Source: Falsiroseomonas sp050563535 (lineage in GTDB: Bacteria > Pseudomonadota > Alphaproteobacteria > Acetobacterales > Acetobacteraceae). From it: DNA of 64,000 nt. Where the stretch lies: assembly GCF_050563535.1 (NCBI RefSeq), contig NZ_JBNXUO010000016.1:1-64000 (forward strand), written 5' to 3'. Shown in pieces: positions 34,289 through 41,226 of the stretch. The position numbers and the translations under genes are program-made. The notes beneath the pieces are model-generated. The model worked only from the letters and a program-made list of their open reading frames with translations. It was not told where the DNA came from and made no database searches. Each line of letters starts with the position of its first letter. Position 1 is the stretch's first letter.

Positions 34289-36643
34289 ATGGCCGACACC
34301 CGAATCTCCGACCTTCCGGCGGCGGCCGCACTCGCCGCGGCCGACCTCGCGCCCGTGGTGCAGGGCAGCGGCGCGGCCGCGCAGACGCGGCGCGCGACCT
34401 TCGCGCAGATCACCGCCGGCGTGCATGCCGAACGCATGCTCCATGTGCGCGACTTCGGCGCGGTGGGCGACGGCAGCACCGATGACGCGGCCGCCATCCA
34501 GTCGGCGATCGACGCGGCGGCGGCGGCGGGCGGCGGCATCGTGCGGCTCGGCCCGCGGCGCTACCGCGTCGCCGCGGCGGGGCTGGCGGTGAAGGAGAAT
34601 GTCTGCCTCGAAGGCCCGGTCTTCCCGGGCGGGCAGCGCCTGAACGCCGACTACCGCGCCATCCCCGGCAGCCTGCTGGTGGATGCCGCGCGCACCATCC
34701 GCGTGCTGCGCGGCGCCACGGTGCGGCGCGCCGCGGTGATCCGCGACGGGCTGGGCGCGCCGCCCACGGGACTGCGCAGCGCGATCGCGCTGCGCAACGC
34801 CATGGCGGGCACGGCCATCACCATCGGCGACGGGTCGGGCACGCATCACGACGTCCTGCTGGAGGACCTGCTGGTGCTGGGCTTCGACCTGGCGGTGCGG
34901 TCCGACAACAGCCAGCGCCTGAACATCCGCCGGATGCGGGGCGACAACCGCAACGGCATCTGGCTGTCGCAGACCTATGACGTCACCCGCGTCCACGACG
35001 TCCATTTCTGGCCCTTCCTGACCGGCAACCTGGGCGGCGTGTCGCTGGTGCAGATGGCCGTCTCGGCCGTGGCGAACAACGGCGCGGGGCTGGTGCGCGT
35101 GACCACCGCCACCCCGCATGGACTGGCCAGCGGGGACCTGGTGAATGTGCACGGCGTGGCGGGCGTGGTCGCGGCCAATTCGCGCCGCTTCGTCACCGTG
35201 GTGGACGCGACGCGCTTCGACATGGCCGGCACCAGCTTCGCCGGCAGCCATGCCGGGGGCGGGACCGTGTCGGTCTGGAACAACCGCCGCAGCGGCACCG
35301 CCTTCCGTGTCGAGAGCAGCGACGTTGCCGAATTCGTCAACTGCTTCTGCTACGGCTACGACATCGGCTTCGACCTCGGCAGCGGCAGCCAGTCGATCCA
35401 GCTGCACAATTGCAGCGTGGACGACCTGCTGTCCCTGAAGGACCCCTTCACCGTCGGCGCCTGGATCCGCGGCGACGCCTTCCGCACGAAATGGGTCGGC
35501 GGCTTCATCAGCAGCATGGCCACCGCGATCCGCGTGAACAGCAGCGCGTCCAACCAGGGCGACAACCAGTTCGTCGGCGTCATGGTGGGGGGCGATGGCG
35601 CCTGGCGCACGGTGGAGGTGCTGGATGGCGGCCTCACACTCGTCGCCTGCGACCTGCCGGCGGCCAGCGTCTATCTCGCCAGCGCCGGCGACAGTCTCTC
35701 GGTCGTCGCGTCCGACACGCGGTCGGCCAGCTTCGGGGCGGAGACGCCGGGCGACCTGGCGCGCATCGTTCTGGTGGGCAACCGCACGCAGCCCATGGGC
35801 TCCACCGCCGACCAGACCAGCACCGTGCTGCACCGGCGTTCCGCCGGGCTCGGAGCGGAGCTGGACCTCGAGAACCAGGACGCCACCATCACCTACGCCG
35901 TCGGGATCGGCGCGGGCAGCGGCGCGCCGTTGCTGATCGGCGGCGATGCGGTGGCGAACCCGAATGGCGGCGTGGTGTTCGGCGCGCCCGCCGCGATGAC
36001 CGCGCCGATGTCGGTGACGCTCCGCCGCGCCTCCGCCGCGCCGGCCAATGGCGACGCGCTCGGGCGGGTCGCCTTCAGCGGCAACAACGCCGCGGGCGCC
36101 GAGACCGCCTTCGCCCGCATCGGCGGGGTGAGCGAGACGGTGGCCGCCGGTTCGGAGGCCGGCGCCTTCGTGGTGGAGGTGCGGAGCGCGGGCGCCCTGG
36201 CCGAACGCCTTCGCATCTCCCCCACCGGGACGGTCACGCTCCACGGGCCGCTGGTGCTGCCGGCCGACCCCGCCGCCCCGGCCCAGGCCGCCACGAAGGG
36301 CTATGTCGATGCCCAGTTCACCGCGCGGCGGCTGCCGGTGGTCGCCGCCGCCGCCGCCACGGCGCTGACGCTCGCCGCGCATAACGGGCGGCTGGTCGCG
36401 GCGAATGCCGGCGCGACGCTGTCGATCGACTGGGCGGCGACGGGCGACGGCTTCACCTGCCTCGTCATCAACCGCACAGGCGCCGACCTGGCGGTCGCGA
36501 TGACGGGCTTCAGCGCGGCCACGCCTTCCAACCCCGACGGGATGACGAGGATCCGCGCCGGCGGCCTGGCCACGCTGCTCGCCTTCAGCCCCGACGGCGG
36601 CACGACCAGGGTGCTGCTGCTCTCCGGCGCCGGCGCCCCCTGA
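34289..36643 (+). CDS. Phage-like tail fibre/tailspike with pectate-lyase-type beta-helix
   Basis: 784 aa. The N-terminus MADTRISDLPAAAALAAADL is a phage-tail attachment-like motif. At about residues 50-85 the segment VRDFGAVGDGSTDDAAAIQ is the start of a pectate-lyase/tailspike right-handed beta-helix. The repetitive hydrophobic/Asn-rich middle continues this helix. Near residue 670 QAATKGYVDAQF is the ATKGYVD motif of tail-fibre tips, followed by a small C-terminal domain. It probably binds and perhaps cleaves a surface polysaccharide. No signal peptide, as expected of a virion protein. A lone exopolysaccharide lyase is the alternative. Confidence 0.78.
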   Translation: MADTRISDLPAAAALAAADLAPVVQGSGAAAQTRRATFAQITAGVHAERMLHVRDFGAVGDGSTDDAAAIQSAIDAAAAAGGGIVRLGPRRYRVAAAGLAVKENVCLEGPVFPGGQRLNADYRAIPGSLLVDAARTIRVLRGATVRRAAVIRDGLGAPPTGLRSAIALRNAMAGTAITIGDGSGTHHDVLLEDLLVLGFDLAVRSDNSQRLNIRRMRGDNRNGIWLSQTYDVTRVHDVHFWPFLTGNLGGVSLVQMAVSAVANNGAGLVRVTTATPHGLASGDLVNVHGVAGVVAANSRRFVTVVDATRFDMAGTSFAGSHAGGGTVSVWNNRRSGTAFRVESSDVAEFVNCFCYGYDIGFDLGSGSQSIQLHNCSVDDLLSLKDPFTVGAWIRGDAFRTKWVGGFISSMATAIRVNSSASNQGDNQFVGVMVGGDGAWRTVEVLDGGLTLVACDLPAASVYLASAGDSLSVVASDTRSASFGAETPGDLARIVLVGNRTQPMGSTADQTSTVLHRRSAGLGAELDLENQDATITYAVGIGAGSGAPLLIGGDAVANPNGGVVFGAPAAMTAPMSVTLRRASAAPANGDALGRVAFSGNNAAGAETAFARIGGVSETVAAGSEAGAFVVEVRSAGALAERLRISPTGTVTLHGPLVLPADPAAPAQAATKGYVDAQFTARRLPVVAAAAATALTLAAHNGRLVAANAGATLSIDWAATGDGFTCLVINRTGADLAVAMTGFSAATPSNPDGMTRIRAGGLATLLAFSPDGGTTRVLLLSGAGAP

Positions 36644-36671
36644 CACCCCACCCCGAGAAGGAGATCCAGGC

Positions 36672-36938
36672 ATGAGCGAATGGATGATGCATCGCTGGCA
36701 CGGCACGCCGGCGGCCGTGGCCGCGGCGCTGCGCGGCCTCGGCTGGCACGGGCCGGGTGATCCGCCGGCGGTGCCGGACCCGCGGATCGGCGGGTTCATC
36801 CCCCCGCCCGGCGAGGCGGCGCGGGAATTCGACGGCTGCGCCTATGTCGCCATCGTCGCGACCGAGGCCATCCCCCTCCCGGCGGGCCTCCTCCCGACCG
36901 GTCCGCAGCTCTCCACCGCGCTGCTCGGCAGCTTCTGA
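36672..36938 (+). CDS. Small hypothetical protein of the tail cassette
   Basis: 88 aa with a strong ribosome-binding site (AAGGAGAT, 36658-36665 region) before the ATG. N-terminus MSEWMMHRWHGTPAAVAAAL is followed by a Pro/Gly-rich segment and a hydrophobic C-terminal end (FDGCAYVAIVATEAIPLP). I do not recognise it. Between two tail-type genes on the same strand, it is probably a tail-assembly or fibre-accessory protein. Confidence 0.6.
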   Translation: MSEWMMHRWHGTPAAVAAALRGLGWHGPGDPPAVPDPRIGGFIPPPGEAAREFDGCAYVAIVATEAIPLPAGLLPTGPQLSTALLGSF

Positions 36939-36995
36939 GGCGCGCCGCGGCACCGCCCGGCACGCCACATCCCCCGACCCGCAGGAACACCCGCC

Positions 36996-37370
36996 ATGAC
37001 CGACCTGACCGACCACGCCAAGAACCTGCTCTCGCGCGCGCTCTGCGGGCGGCTGCCCACGCTGCCGGGCGCCGTCTGGGCGGCACTCGGCACCGGCGGC
37101 GCGGACGCCACCGGCGTCGCCGGCGAGCCCGCCGGCACCGGCTATGCCCGCCAGCGCGTCACCTTCACCGGCACCGGCGCGCAGCGCAACGTCGAGGCGC
37201 TGCGCTTCACCTTCACCGGCGCGGCCGGCACGCTCAGCCATCTCGGCCTGTTCGACGCGGCGACGGGCGGCAACCCGCTGACCTGGGGGCCGCTGAACCA
37301 GCCGGTCACGGTGGCGGGCCCCGGCACCGTGACCATCGCGATCGACGCGCTGACCGTCACGCCCGACTGA
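36996..37370 (+). CDS. Phage tail fibre-like small protein
   Basis: 124 aa. The layout LTDHAKNLLSRALCG, an ARQRVTFTGTG segment, then LSHLGLFDAATGGNPLTWGPL and a beta-rich end is that of short phage tail-fibre proteins in which the 'LGLFDAATGGN' stretch is conserved. It would be a structural tail component. Last gene of the cassette; a hairpin-rich intergenic follows. Confidence 0.7.
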   Translation: MTDLTDHAKNLLSRALCGRLPTLPGAVWAALGTGGADATGVAGEPAGTGYARQRVTFTGTGAQRNVEALRFTFTGAAGTLSHLGLFDAATGGNPLTWGPLNQPVTVAGPGTVTIAIDALTVTPD

Positions 37371-37381
37371 GTAGGGCAGCC

Positions 37382-37429
37382 CCCCGCCGGCGGGGCCACC
37401 ATCGGCGCTTCCGCCGCGCGCGGATGGTG
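37382..37429. terminator. Possible terminator after the tail cassette
   Basis: A 14-bp palindrome of CCCCGCC/GGCGGGG (37382-37395) is followed by CACCATC (37397-37403) pairing with GATGGTG (37423-37429). No T-run is visible, so the call is tentative. Confidence 0.35.
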
Positions 37430-37558
37430 TCCCGACGGGCGCCGCCGGCTTGCGCCCCGGAATTTCAGGCAGTCCTTATGGAATTCGCCATGGGGTGGTT
37501 GAAGCCGGGCAACGGCGTCGGATAGCCTCGCCCCGTCAGGGTTGGGGAGTCGGGGGCG

Positions 37559-38305
37559 GTGAATCCGCTGGATGCGGCCAGGCGGCTGACGCGCGAGGCG
37601 CTGGGCGAGGGCCAAGTGTGCACGACCTGCGGATCGCGGGTGGCGGGGCTCTGCCGCCCTCTCGACGCGGCGGCGCTGGACGAGGTGGTGGCGGAGACCG
37701 AGCAGATCGCCTTCGCCGCCCGCGACACCCTGTTCGACGAAGGGGACCGGGCCGGCCATGTCTTCACCCTCGTCACCGGGACGGCGAAGCTGACGCGCCT
37801 GCTGGCCGACGGGCGCGAACAGGTGCTGGGCTTCCGCTTCGCGGGCGACGTGCTCGGCTATACCGTGGGCGAGACCTATCCCTTCGCCGCGCAGCTGCTC
37901 ACCCCGGCCCAGGTCTGCCGGCTTGAGCGCCGCAGGCTGGAGACGCTGCTGCGCCGATACCCGGCGCTGGAACGCCGCTTCCTCGACCTCTGCGTGCAGG
38001 AACTCGCGGCGACTCAGGAACAGCTGGTCAGCGTCGGCCGCCGCACGGCGGAAGGCCGTGTCGCGGCCTTCCTGCTGTCGCTGGTGGAGGCGGGGCGGCG
38101 GCGGGGCGCCGTCGGCGGCGTGCTCGACATGCCGATGACGCGCGGCGACATCGCGGACTTCCTCGGCCTCACGCTCGAGACCGTGAGCCGCACCCTGACC
38201 GCCTTCCGCCGCCGCGGCTGGATTCGGGAGCCGTCGCATGGCCGCATGGAACTGCTGAGAAGCGACCAGCTCACCGCGCTCGCCGAAGGCTCGCCCGCGG
38301 AATAG
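37559..38305 (+). CDS. FNR-type [4Fe-4S] oxygen-sensing transcription regulator
   Basis: 248 aa, Crp/Fnr family. Start GTG 37559 with GGGGAG upstream. N-terminal C21-X2-C24-X7-C32 plus Cys120 (in TPAQVCRLERR) match the four cluster ligands of FNR. The cyclic-nucleotide-like beta-roll spans about 40-130. The C-terminal helix-turn-helix contains TRGDIADFLGLTLETVSRTL, where Glu, Ser and Arg of ETVSR are the FNR recognition residues for TTGAT-N4-ATCAA sites. It would activate low-oxygen genes when its cluster is intact. Single gene between the tail cassette and tRNA-Thr. Confidence 0.9.
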   Translation: MNPLDAARRLTREALGEGQVCTTCGSRVAGLCRPLDAAALDEVVAETEQIAFAARDTLFDEGDRAGHVFTLVTGTAKLTRLLADGREQVLGFRFAGDVLGYTVGETYPFAAQLLTPAQVCRLERRRLETLLRRYPALERRFLDLCVQELAATQEQLVSVGRRTAEGRVAAFLLSLVEAGRRRGAVGGVLDMPMTRGDIADFLGLTLETVSRTLTAFRRRGWIREPSHGRMELLRSDQLTALAEGSPAE

Positions 38306-38318
38306 CGCGCGCGGCCGG

Positions 38319-38400
<82 letters not shown>

Positions 38401-38415
38401 GCTAAGTTGCGGGGC

Positions 38416-38444
38416 TTCCTAGCGGTTTGGGCGGGTGGCCGCAA
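38416..38444 (-). promoter_or_regulatory. Promoter of tRNA-Thr, island-side copy
   Basis: On the minus strand TTGCGG (38444-38439) and TAGGAA (38421-38416) with a 17-nt spacer, 22 nt before the tRNA 5' end. The same -35, -10 and spacing occur at 44985-45013 although the spacer bases differ, so this is selected sequence and the island appears to have supplied it. Confidence 0.7.
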
Positions 38445-38483
38445 CCCCCGATCCGGCATGAGGGCGAACGGAACGGCACCAAG

Positions 38484-38516
38484 TGGTGCAGAAAGTGGTG
38501 CAAAACTGGTGCAGTC
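38484..38516 (+). repeat. TGGTGCA repeats, left island end
   Basis: Three TGGTGCA direct repeats at 38484, 38496 and 38507 (spacing 12 and 11). The last two lie in a 24-bp block (38493-38516) that recurs with one mismatch at 44842-44865. Spacing close to one helical turn and position inside the att core fit integrase arm-binding sites. Confidence 0.7.
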
Positions 38517-38940
38517 CGTTCCTACTCTGTCCGGGTGAAATGACCAATCTGGAGAATTTCGTTCTCTTTCCCGGTTCCGCGGCCACCGTTGGCCTGTCGG
38601 AGAGACGATTGAATCCGACCGGATGCAGAACGGCGTGAAGTCCCTCGGCGGACTGCTGCGGAAGCCGCATGCCGGGATGAGCTGCGACATCGTCCTCGTC
38701 CAGAGGCATCGCAATCGCCGCCCGGCTACGCGACAGCCCTGGCCGGACGGTCTTCACTACGTTCGGCGGACGGTCGCAGCGGCCTGCGCTGCGCACGCCA
38801 CGCGAGGGGCTGATCACGGCGGGGGAAACCCGGGGAGAGCCGAAGAGAGGAACAGCGCAGGTGCGGCAACATCCAGCGGCAACGGCGCTAATCCGGCAAT
38901 CGGCTGAAGAGCAGGATACACTGGAACAAGGATACCAGAG
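38517..38940. other. Island segment without a recognisable gene
   Basis: About 420 bp. Short frames exist on both strands but show no family resemblance or good initiation signals. The last 40 bases contain AAGGA shortly before the ATG at 38941. Confidence 0.4.
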
Positions 38941-39215
38941 ATGCCCGACAAACCCCGTGACGGCGAAGCGCACGGCGACTTCCTGTCGGCCGTCGGCAGG
39001 CTACGCGTTGTGCTCCCAGGCCTGACCGAGGCGGAAGCCGCGCGGCTATCCTCATGCTGGTCGAGCCGTGGGCGGGATCTCCGGCTGCGGCACGAGATTG
39101 GGCAACGCGGGTCAGCCCGTCACTCGGCGCCTCGCCGGCCGAACTGCTCGCAGAAGGGCGCGGGGCGCTCATCCTCGACCACCTCGAGAGGATGGCCCAT
39201 GGGGGTTACGCATAA
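38941..39215 (+). pseudogene. Antitoxin-like gene (MbcA/ParS/Xre toxin-binding type), frameshifted
   Basis: From ATG 38941 one frame reads MPDKPRDGEAHGDFLSAV..LTEAEAARL; near 39050 the family-like sequence continues in another frame from about 39054 (MLVEPWAGSPAAARDW, then SLGASPAELLAEGRG and LDHLERMAHGGYA) to TAA 39213-39215. The second part resembles the C-terminal toxin-binding domain (DUF2384-like) of MbcA/ParS/Xre antitoxins, where a small protein ends in a hydrophobic 'GxYA' tail. No RES-type toxin follows. A separate 53-aa ORF from 39054 is an alternative reading. Family resemblance is by eye only. Confidence 0.35.
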
Positions 39216-39583
39216 CCGGCGGACCGCCGGCATCCTCGGCAGACACGCGGGGGACGTCGCGCTTAAACCCTCCCCGACGCGCTCGGGGGACAGGCGAGGC
39301 AGGTCGTCGATCATCGCGGACCTCGCCAACGTCATCGCCCCGACATTCTTATCGGCCAAGGTGTCGGCGCCGAGCCAATCGCTGGCGACGCGGCGTCGCG
39401 AAGACCAGCTTCCTCGGCGCAGCCATGGTGCAGTCGCGCATCGGGCGGGGCGCCAGCACCGGGAACATCATCGGGCGAAGGGCACGCGCCACGCCGGACG
39501 GCCGGTCCCGGCCAGAGCCCGCATTCTGCACGAACAGCCCAGCCGGTCGGGCTGGATGCGCCCTCTGAGGATATCAGGAGCCC
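39216..39583. other. Island segment without a recognisable gene
   Basis: 368 bp between convergent genes. A minus-strand frame (39359-39120) contains a Leu/Arg-rich 79-residue stretch without known motifs; probably decayed sequence. Confidence 0.4.
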
Positions 39584-40657
39584 TCACCACTCCGGCGCGT
39601 CGTCGCCCTCGCCGCCACGGCCCTCCACCGCCGCGCGGAGCCTCGCCCGCAGCCCGGCCGGGATTGTCGCGAGGGCGCGGTCGGACAGGTCCACCTCGCC
39701 CCAGACCCGGGCGAGCATCTCGGCCGCCGCCAGACCCTGGTCCCGGTCGCGCTGGCGCTTCAGCGGCTCGCGCCCCAGCTCCTCGGCGAGCCAGAGCTTG
39801 TGCGCCGCCCACCAGCGCGGGTCGGCAGCGGCGATCCAGACAGGCAGGCCATCCTCGGCCACAGCCACGGCGGAGAAGCGCGGCGCGTCCACGATCATCT
39901 CGAGCCTCGGCACCTCCGCAGCCTCCACGTCCTCCACCGCGGCGATGTCCTCGGCGCCCAGCCGCCGCTGACGGCGCGGCAAGGCCCGCATCGGCACCTT
40001 CGGCTCCGGCGTGATGAGGTCCACCATCAGGCCGTCCCTGTTCACGGCCGAGAAGTGCCCGGCTGCGATTGGGGCGAAGGACGCGTCGATCTTCCGGAGC
40101 AGGCCGAGCAGCCCTTCCGGCATGGTCCGTCCGGCGAGCGCCAGGTTGCGGCGCGCATCGAGGGCGATATCGATGTCCGCGGTCGCCAGGAGGTCCGACT
40201 GGAACCGGATGCCGGCGCGAGCTTCGTAGGCGAAGAGGGCGTTGGTGCCGACGACGCAGACCTGCTCACCCAGCACCCCGGCCTCGTCCAGCCGCCTCAG
40301 AATGCGCCCGACGAGGCTCGGGACGCGCCCGAGGCCCATCGCGCGGTTCACCCGCGCCATGCCCCGCAGCGTCTGCCGGAGGCCGTTCGCCCGCTCTTCA
40401 GCGAGGGCCTTGCCCGCCTTGAAAGCGCGTTCAATCTCCTCGGTCTCCGGGCTCCTCGGGCCGAGGCTCTTCTCGACCCGGCCGTTGCGCCGGTAGAGAT
40501 ACTCGTGAGCGTCGCGCGCCTTCCAGGCCATGCTCCCGACGAAGCGCCGGCGCAGGTCGCCGTCCGCGGCCCGCAGGGCCTCGGCGCGCTGTTGGACATC
40601 TATGAGACGCTGTCGCGCCCCATTGTCTATCTCATTGAAGAAAATCGCTTTGCCCAT
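39584..40657 (-). CDS. Nucleotidyltransferase-fold protein (GSU2403/NTP_transf_8-like)
   Basis: 357 aa. The core VCVVGTNALFAYEARAG (about residue 135) followed by ATADIDIALDARR (about 160) matches the GSU2403-type nucleotidyltransferase fold, with Asp residues of the DID pair as probable metal ligands. The N-terminal helix (RQRLIDVQQRAEALRAA) and C-terminal basic helices flank it. Start ATG 40657 is preferred over GTG 40663 because the -10 element (40673-40668) lies so close that transcription should begin at about 40661, giving a nearly leaderless mRNA. Function of the family is unknown; related folds include AbiEii-type toxins. Confidence 0.7.
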   Translation of the reverse strand: MGKAIFFNEIDNGARQRLIDVQQRAEALRAADGDLRRRFVGSMAWKARDAHEYLYRRNGRVEKSLGPRSPETEEIERAFKAGKALAEERANGLRQTLRGMARVNRAMGLGRVPSLVGRILRRLDEAGVLGEQVCVVGTNALFAYEARAGIRFQSDLLATADIDIALDARRNLALAGRTMPEGLLGLLRKIDASFAPIAAGHFSAVNRDGLMVDLITPEPKVPMRALPRRQRRLGAEDIAAVEDVEAAEVPRLEMIVDAPRFSAVAVAEDGLPVWIAAADPRWWAAHKLWLAEELGREPLKRQRDRDQGLAAAEMLARVWGEVDLSDRALATIPAGLRARLRAAVEGRGGEGDDAPEW

Positions 40658-40690
40658 GTGCACTCACATCATACGTCGCGGATGGGCAAA
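40649..40690. promoter_or_regulatory. Inverted-repeat operator over the nucleotidyltransferase start
   Basis: TTTGCCCAT (40649-40657) and ATGGGCAAA (40682-40690) form a perfect 9-bp inverted repeat whose centre is the -10 element and whose left arm contains the start codon. Outer GAAAAT (40640-40645) and ATTTTC (40697-40702) extend the symmetry loosely. Suits a dimeric repressor, possibly autoregulation. Confidence 0.6.
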
Positions 40691-40695
40691 ATCAA
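40668..40695 (-). promoter_or_regulatory. Sigma70-like promoter of the nucleotidyltransferase gene
   Basis: Minus strand TTGATT (40695-40690), 16-nt spacer, TATGAT (40673-40668). Clearly AT-richer than the surroundings. The predicted start point lies within about 5 nt of the ATG at 40657. Confidence 0.65.
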
Positions 40696-40702
40696 TATTT
40701 TC

Positions 40703-41034
40703 TGTGGGTTGAAGCTTTAATTCCGTTCAGCCTAAGGGCTCGCCGCCACGCTGCGGTGATGGACGGAGGGGGAATGCAACCCTCCTTCGCGGAACGGTCA
40801 AAGCCGGCTGTTGGTGGGTGCCGTGGACTGCTTCACTCTCGAGAGCGGACATGGAGGCCGCTAGCTTACTCCGGCGTGGTTTGGCCGAAAGCAGAACAAC
40901 CAGCTCCGAGCGATCTGGTGCCTGCTGCGCTACCCGACGTCGCGACGCAGCCGCCACCTCACGGCTGCCGCAGCCGTGATCGCCCTGGGTGAAACTTTAT
41001 GGCACCCGCGCGGCGTTGCGTGTCAGAAGCCACC
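40703..41034. other. Intergenic region before parD-like gene, with hairpin
   Basis: No gene recognised in about 330 bp. CACGGCTG (40960-40967) and CAGCCGTG (40971-40978) form an 8-bp stem with a 3-nt loop, 57 nt before the ParD-like ATG; it could be an operator or a terminator. Confidence 0.45.
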
Positions 41035-41226
41035 ATGCCCAGCAAGCACCACCTCAACGTCTCGGTGACGGAGCACGTCGCCCGCTTCGTCGCCGACCAG
41101 GTCGCGTCCGGCCGCTTCGGCTCCTCGAGCGAGGTGGTGCGGGCGGGCCTGCGCCTGCTAGAGCGCGAGGTGGCGGCCAGTCCGGACGCCCCCGGCGCCA
41201 TCGGTGGCGCGGGCACACCGTCCTGA
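41035..41226 (+). CDS. Orphan ParD-like ribbon-helix-helix antitoxin
   Basis: 63 aa from ATG 41035 (an upstream in-frame start at 40999 adds 12 unlike residues). The sequence LNVSVTEHVARFVADQVASG followed by RFGSSSEVVRAGLRLLERE is a clear ParD/CopG-type DNA-binding antitoxin N-terminus. The C-terminal part that wraps the toxin is short and Gly/Ala-rich. No ParE toxin follows; the next frame is a chemotaxis fusion that overlaps the stop codon. Either a truncated antitoxin or a free DNA-binding regulator. Confidence 0.75.
   Translation: MPSKHHLNVSVTEHVARFVADQVASGRFGSSSEVVRAGLRLLEREVAASPDAPGAIGGAGTPS

Noticed and set aside
38419..38973. A 184-codon minus-strand frame possibly remaining from an integrase
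   Set aside because: I could find no tyrosine-recombinase R-HxxR-Y pattern or serine-recombinase motif in any frame of the segment.
40727..40957. A 76-codon minus-strand frame between the nucleotidyltransferase and ParD-like genes
   Set aside because: No start signal or family similarity; it covers the hairpin region and resembles non-coding DNA.
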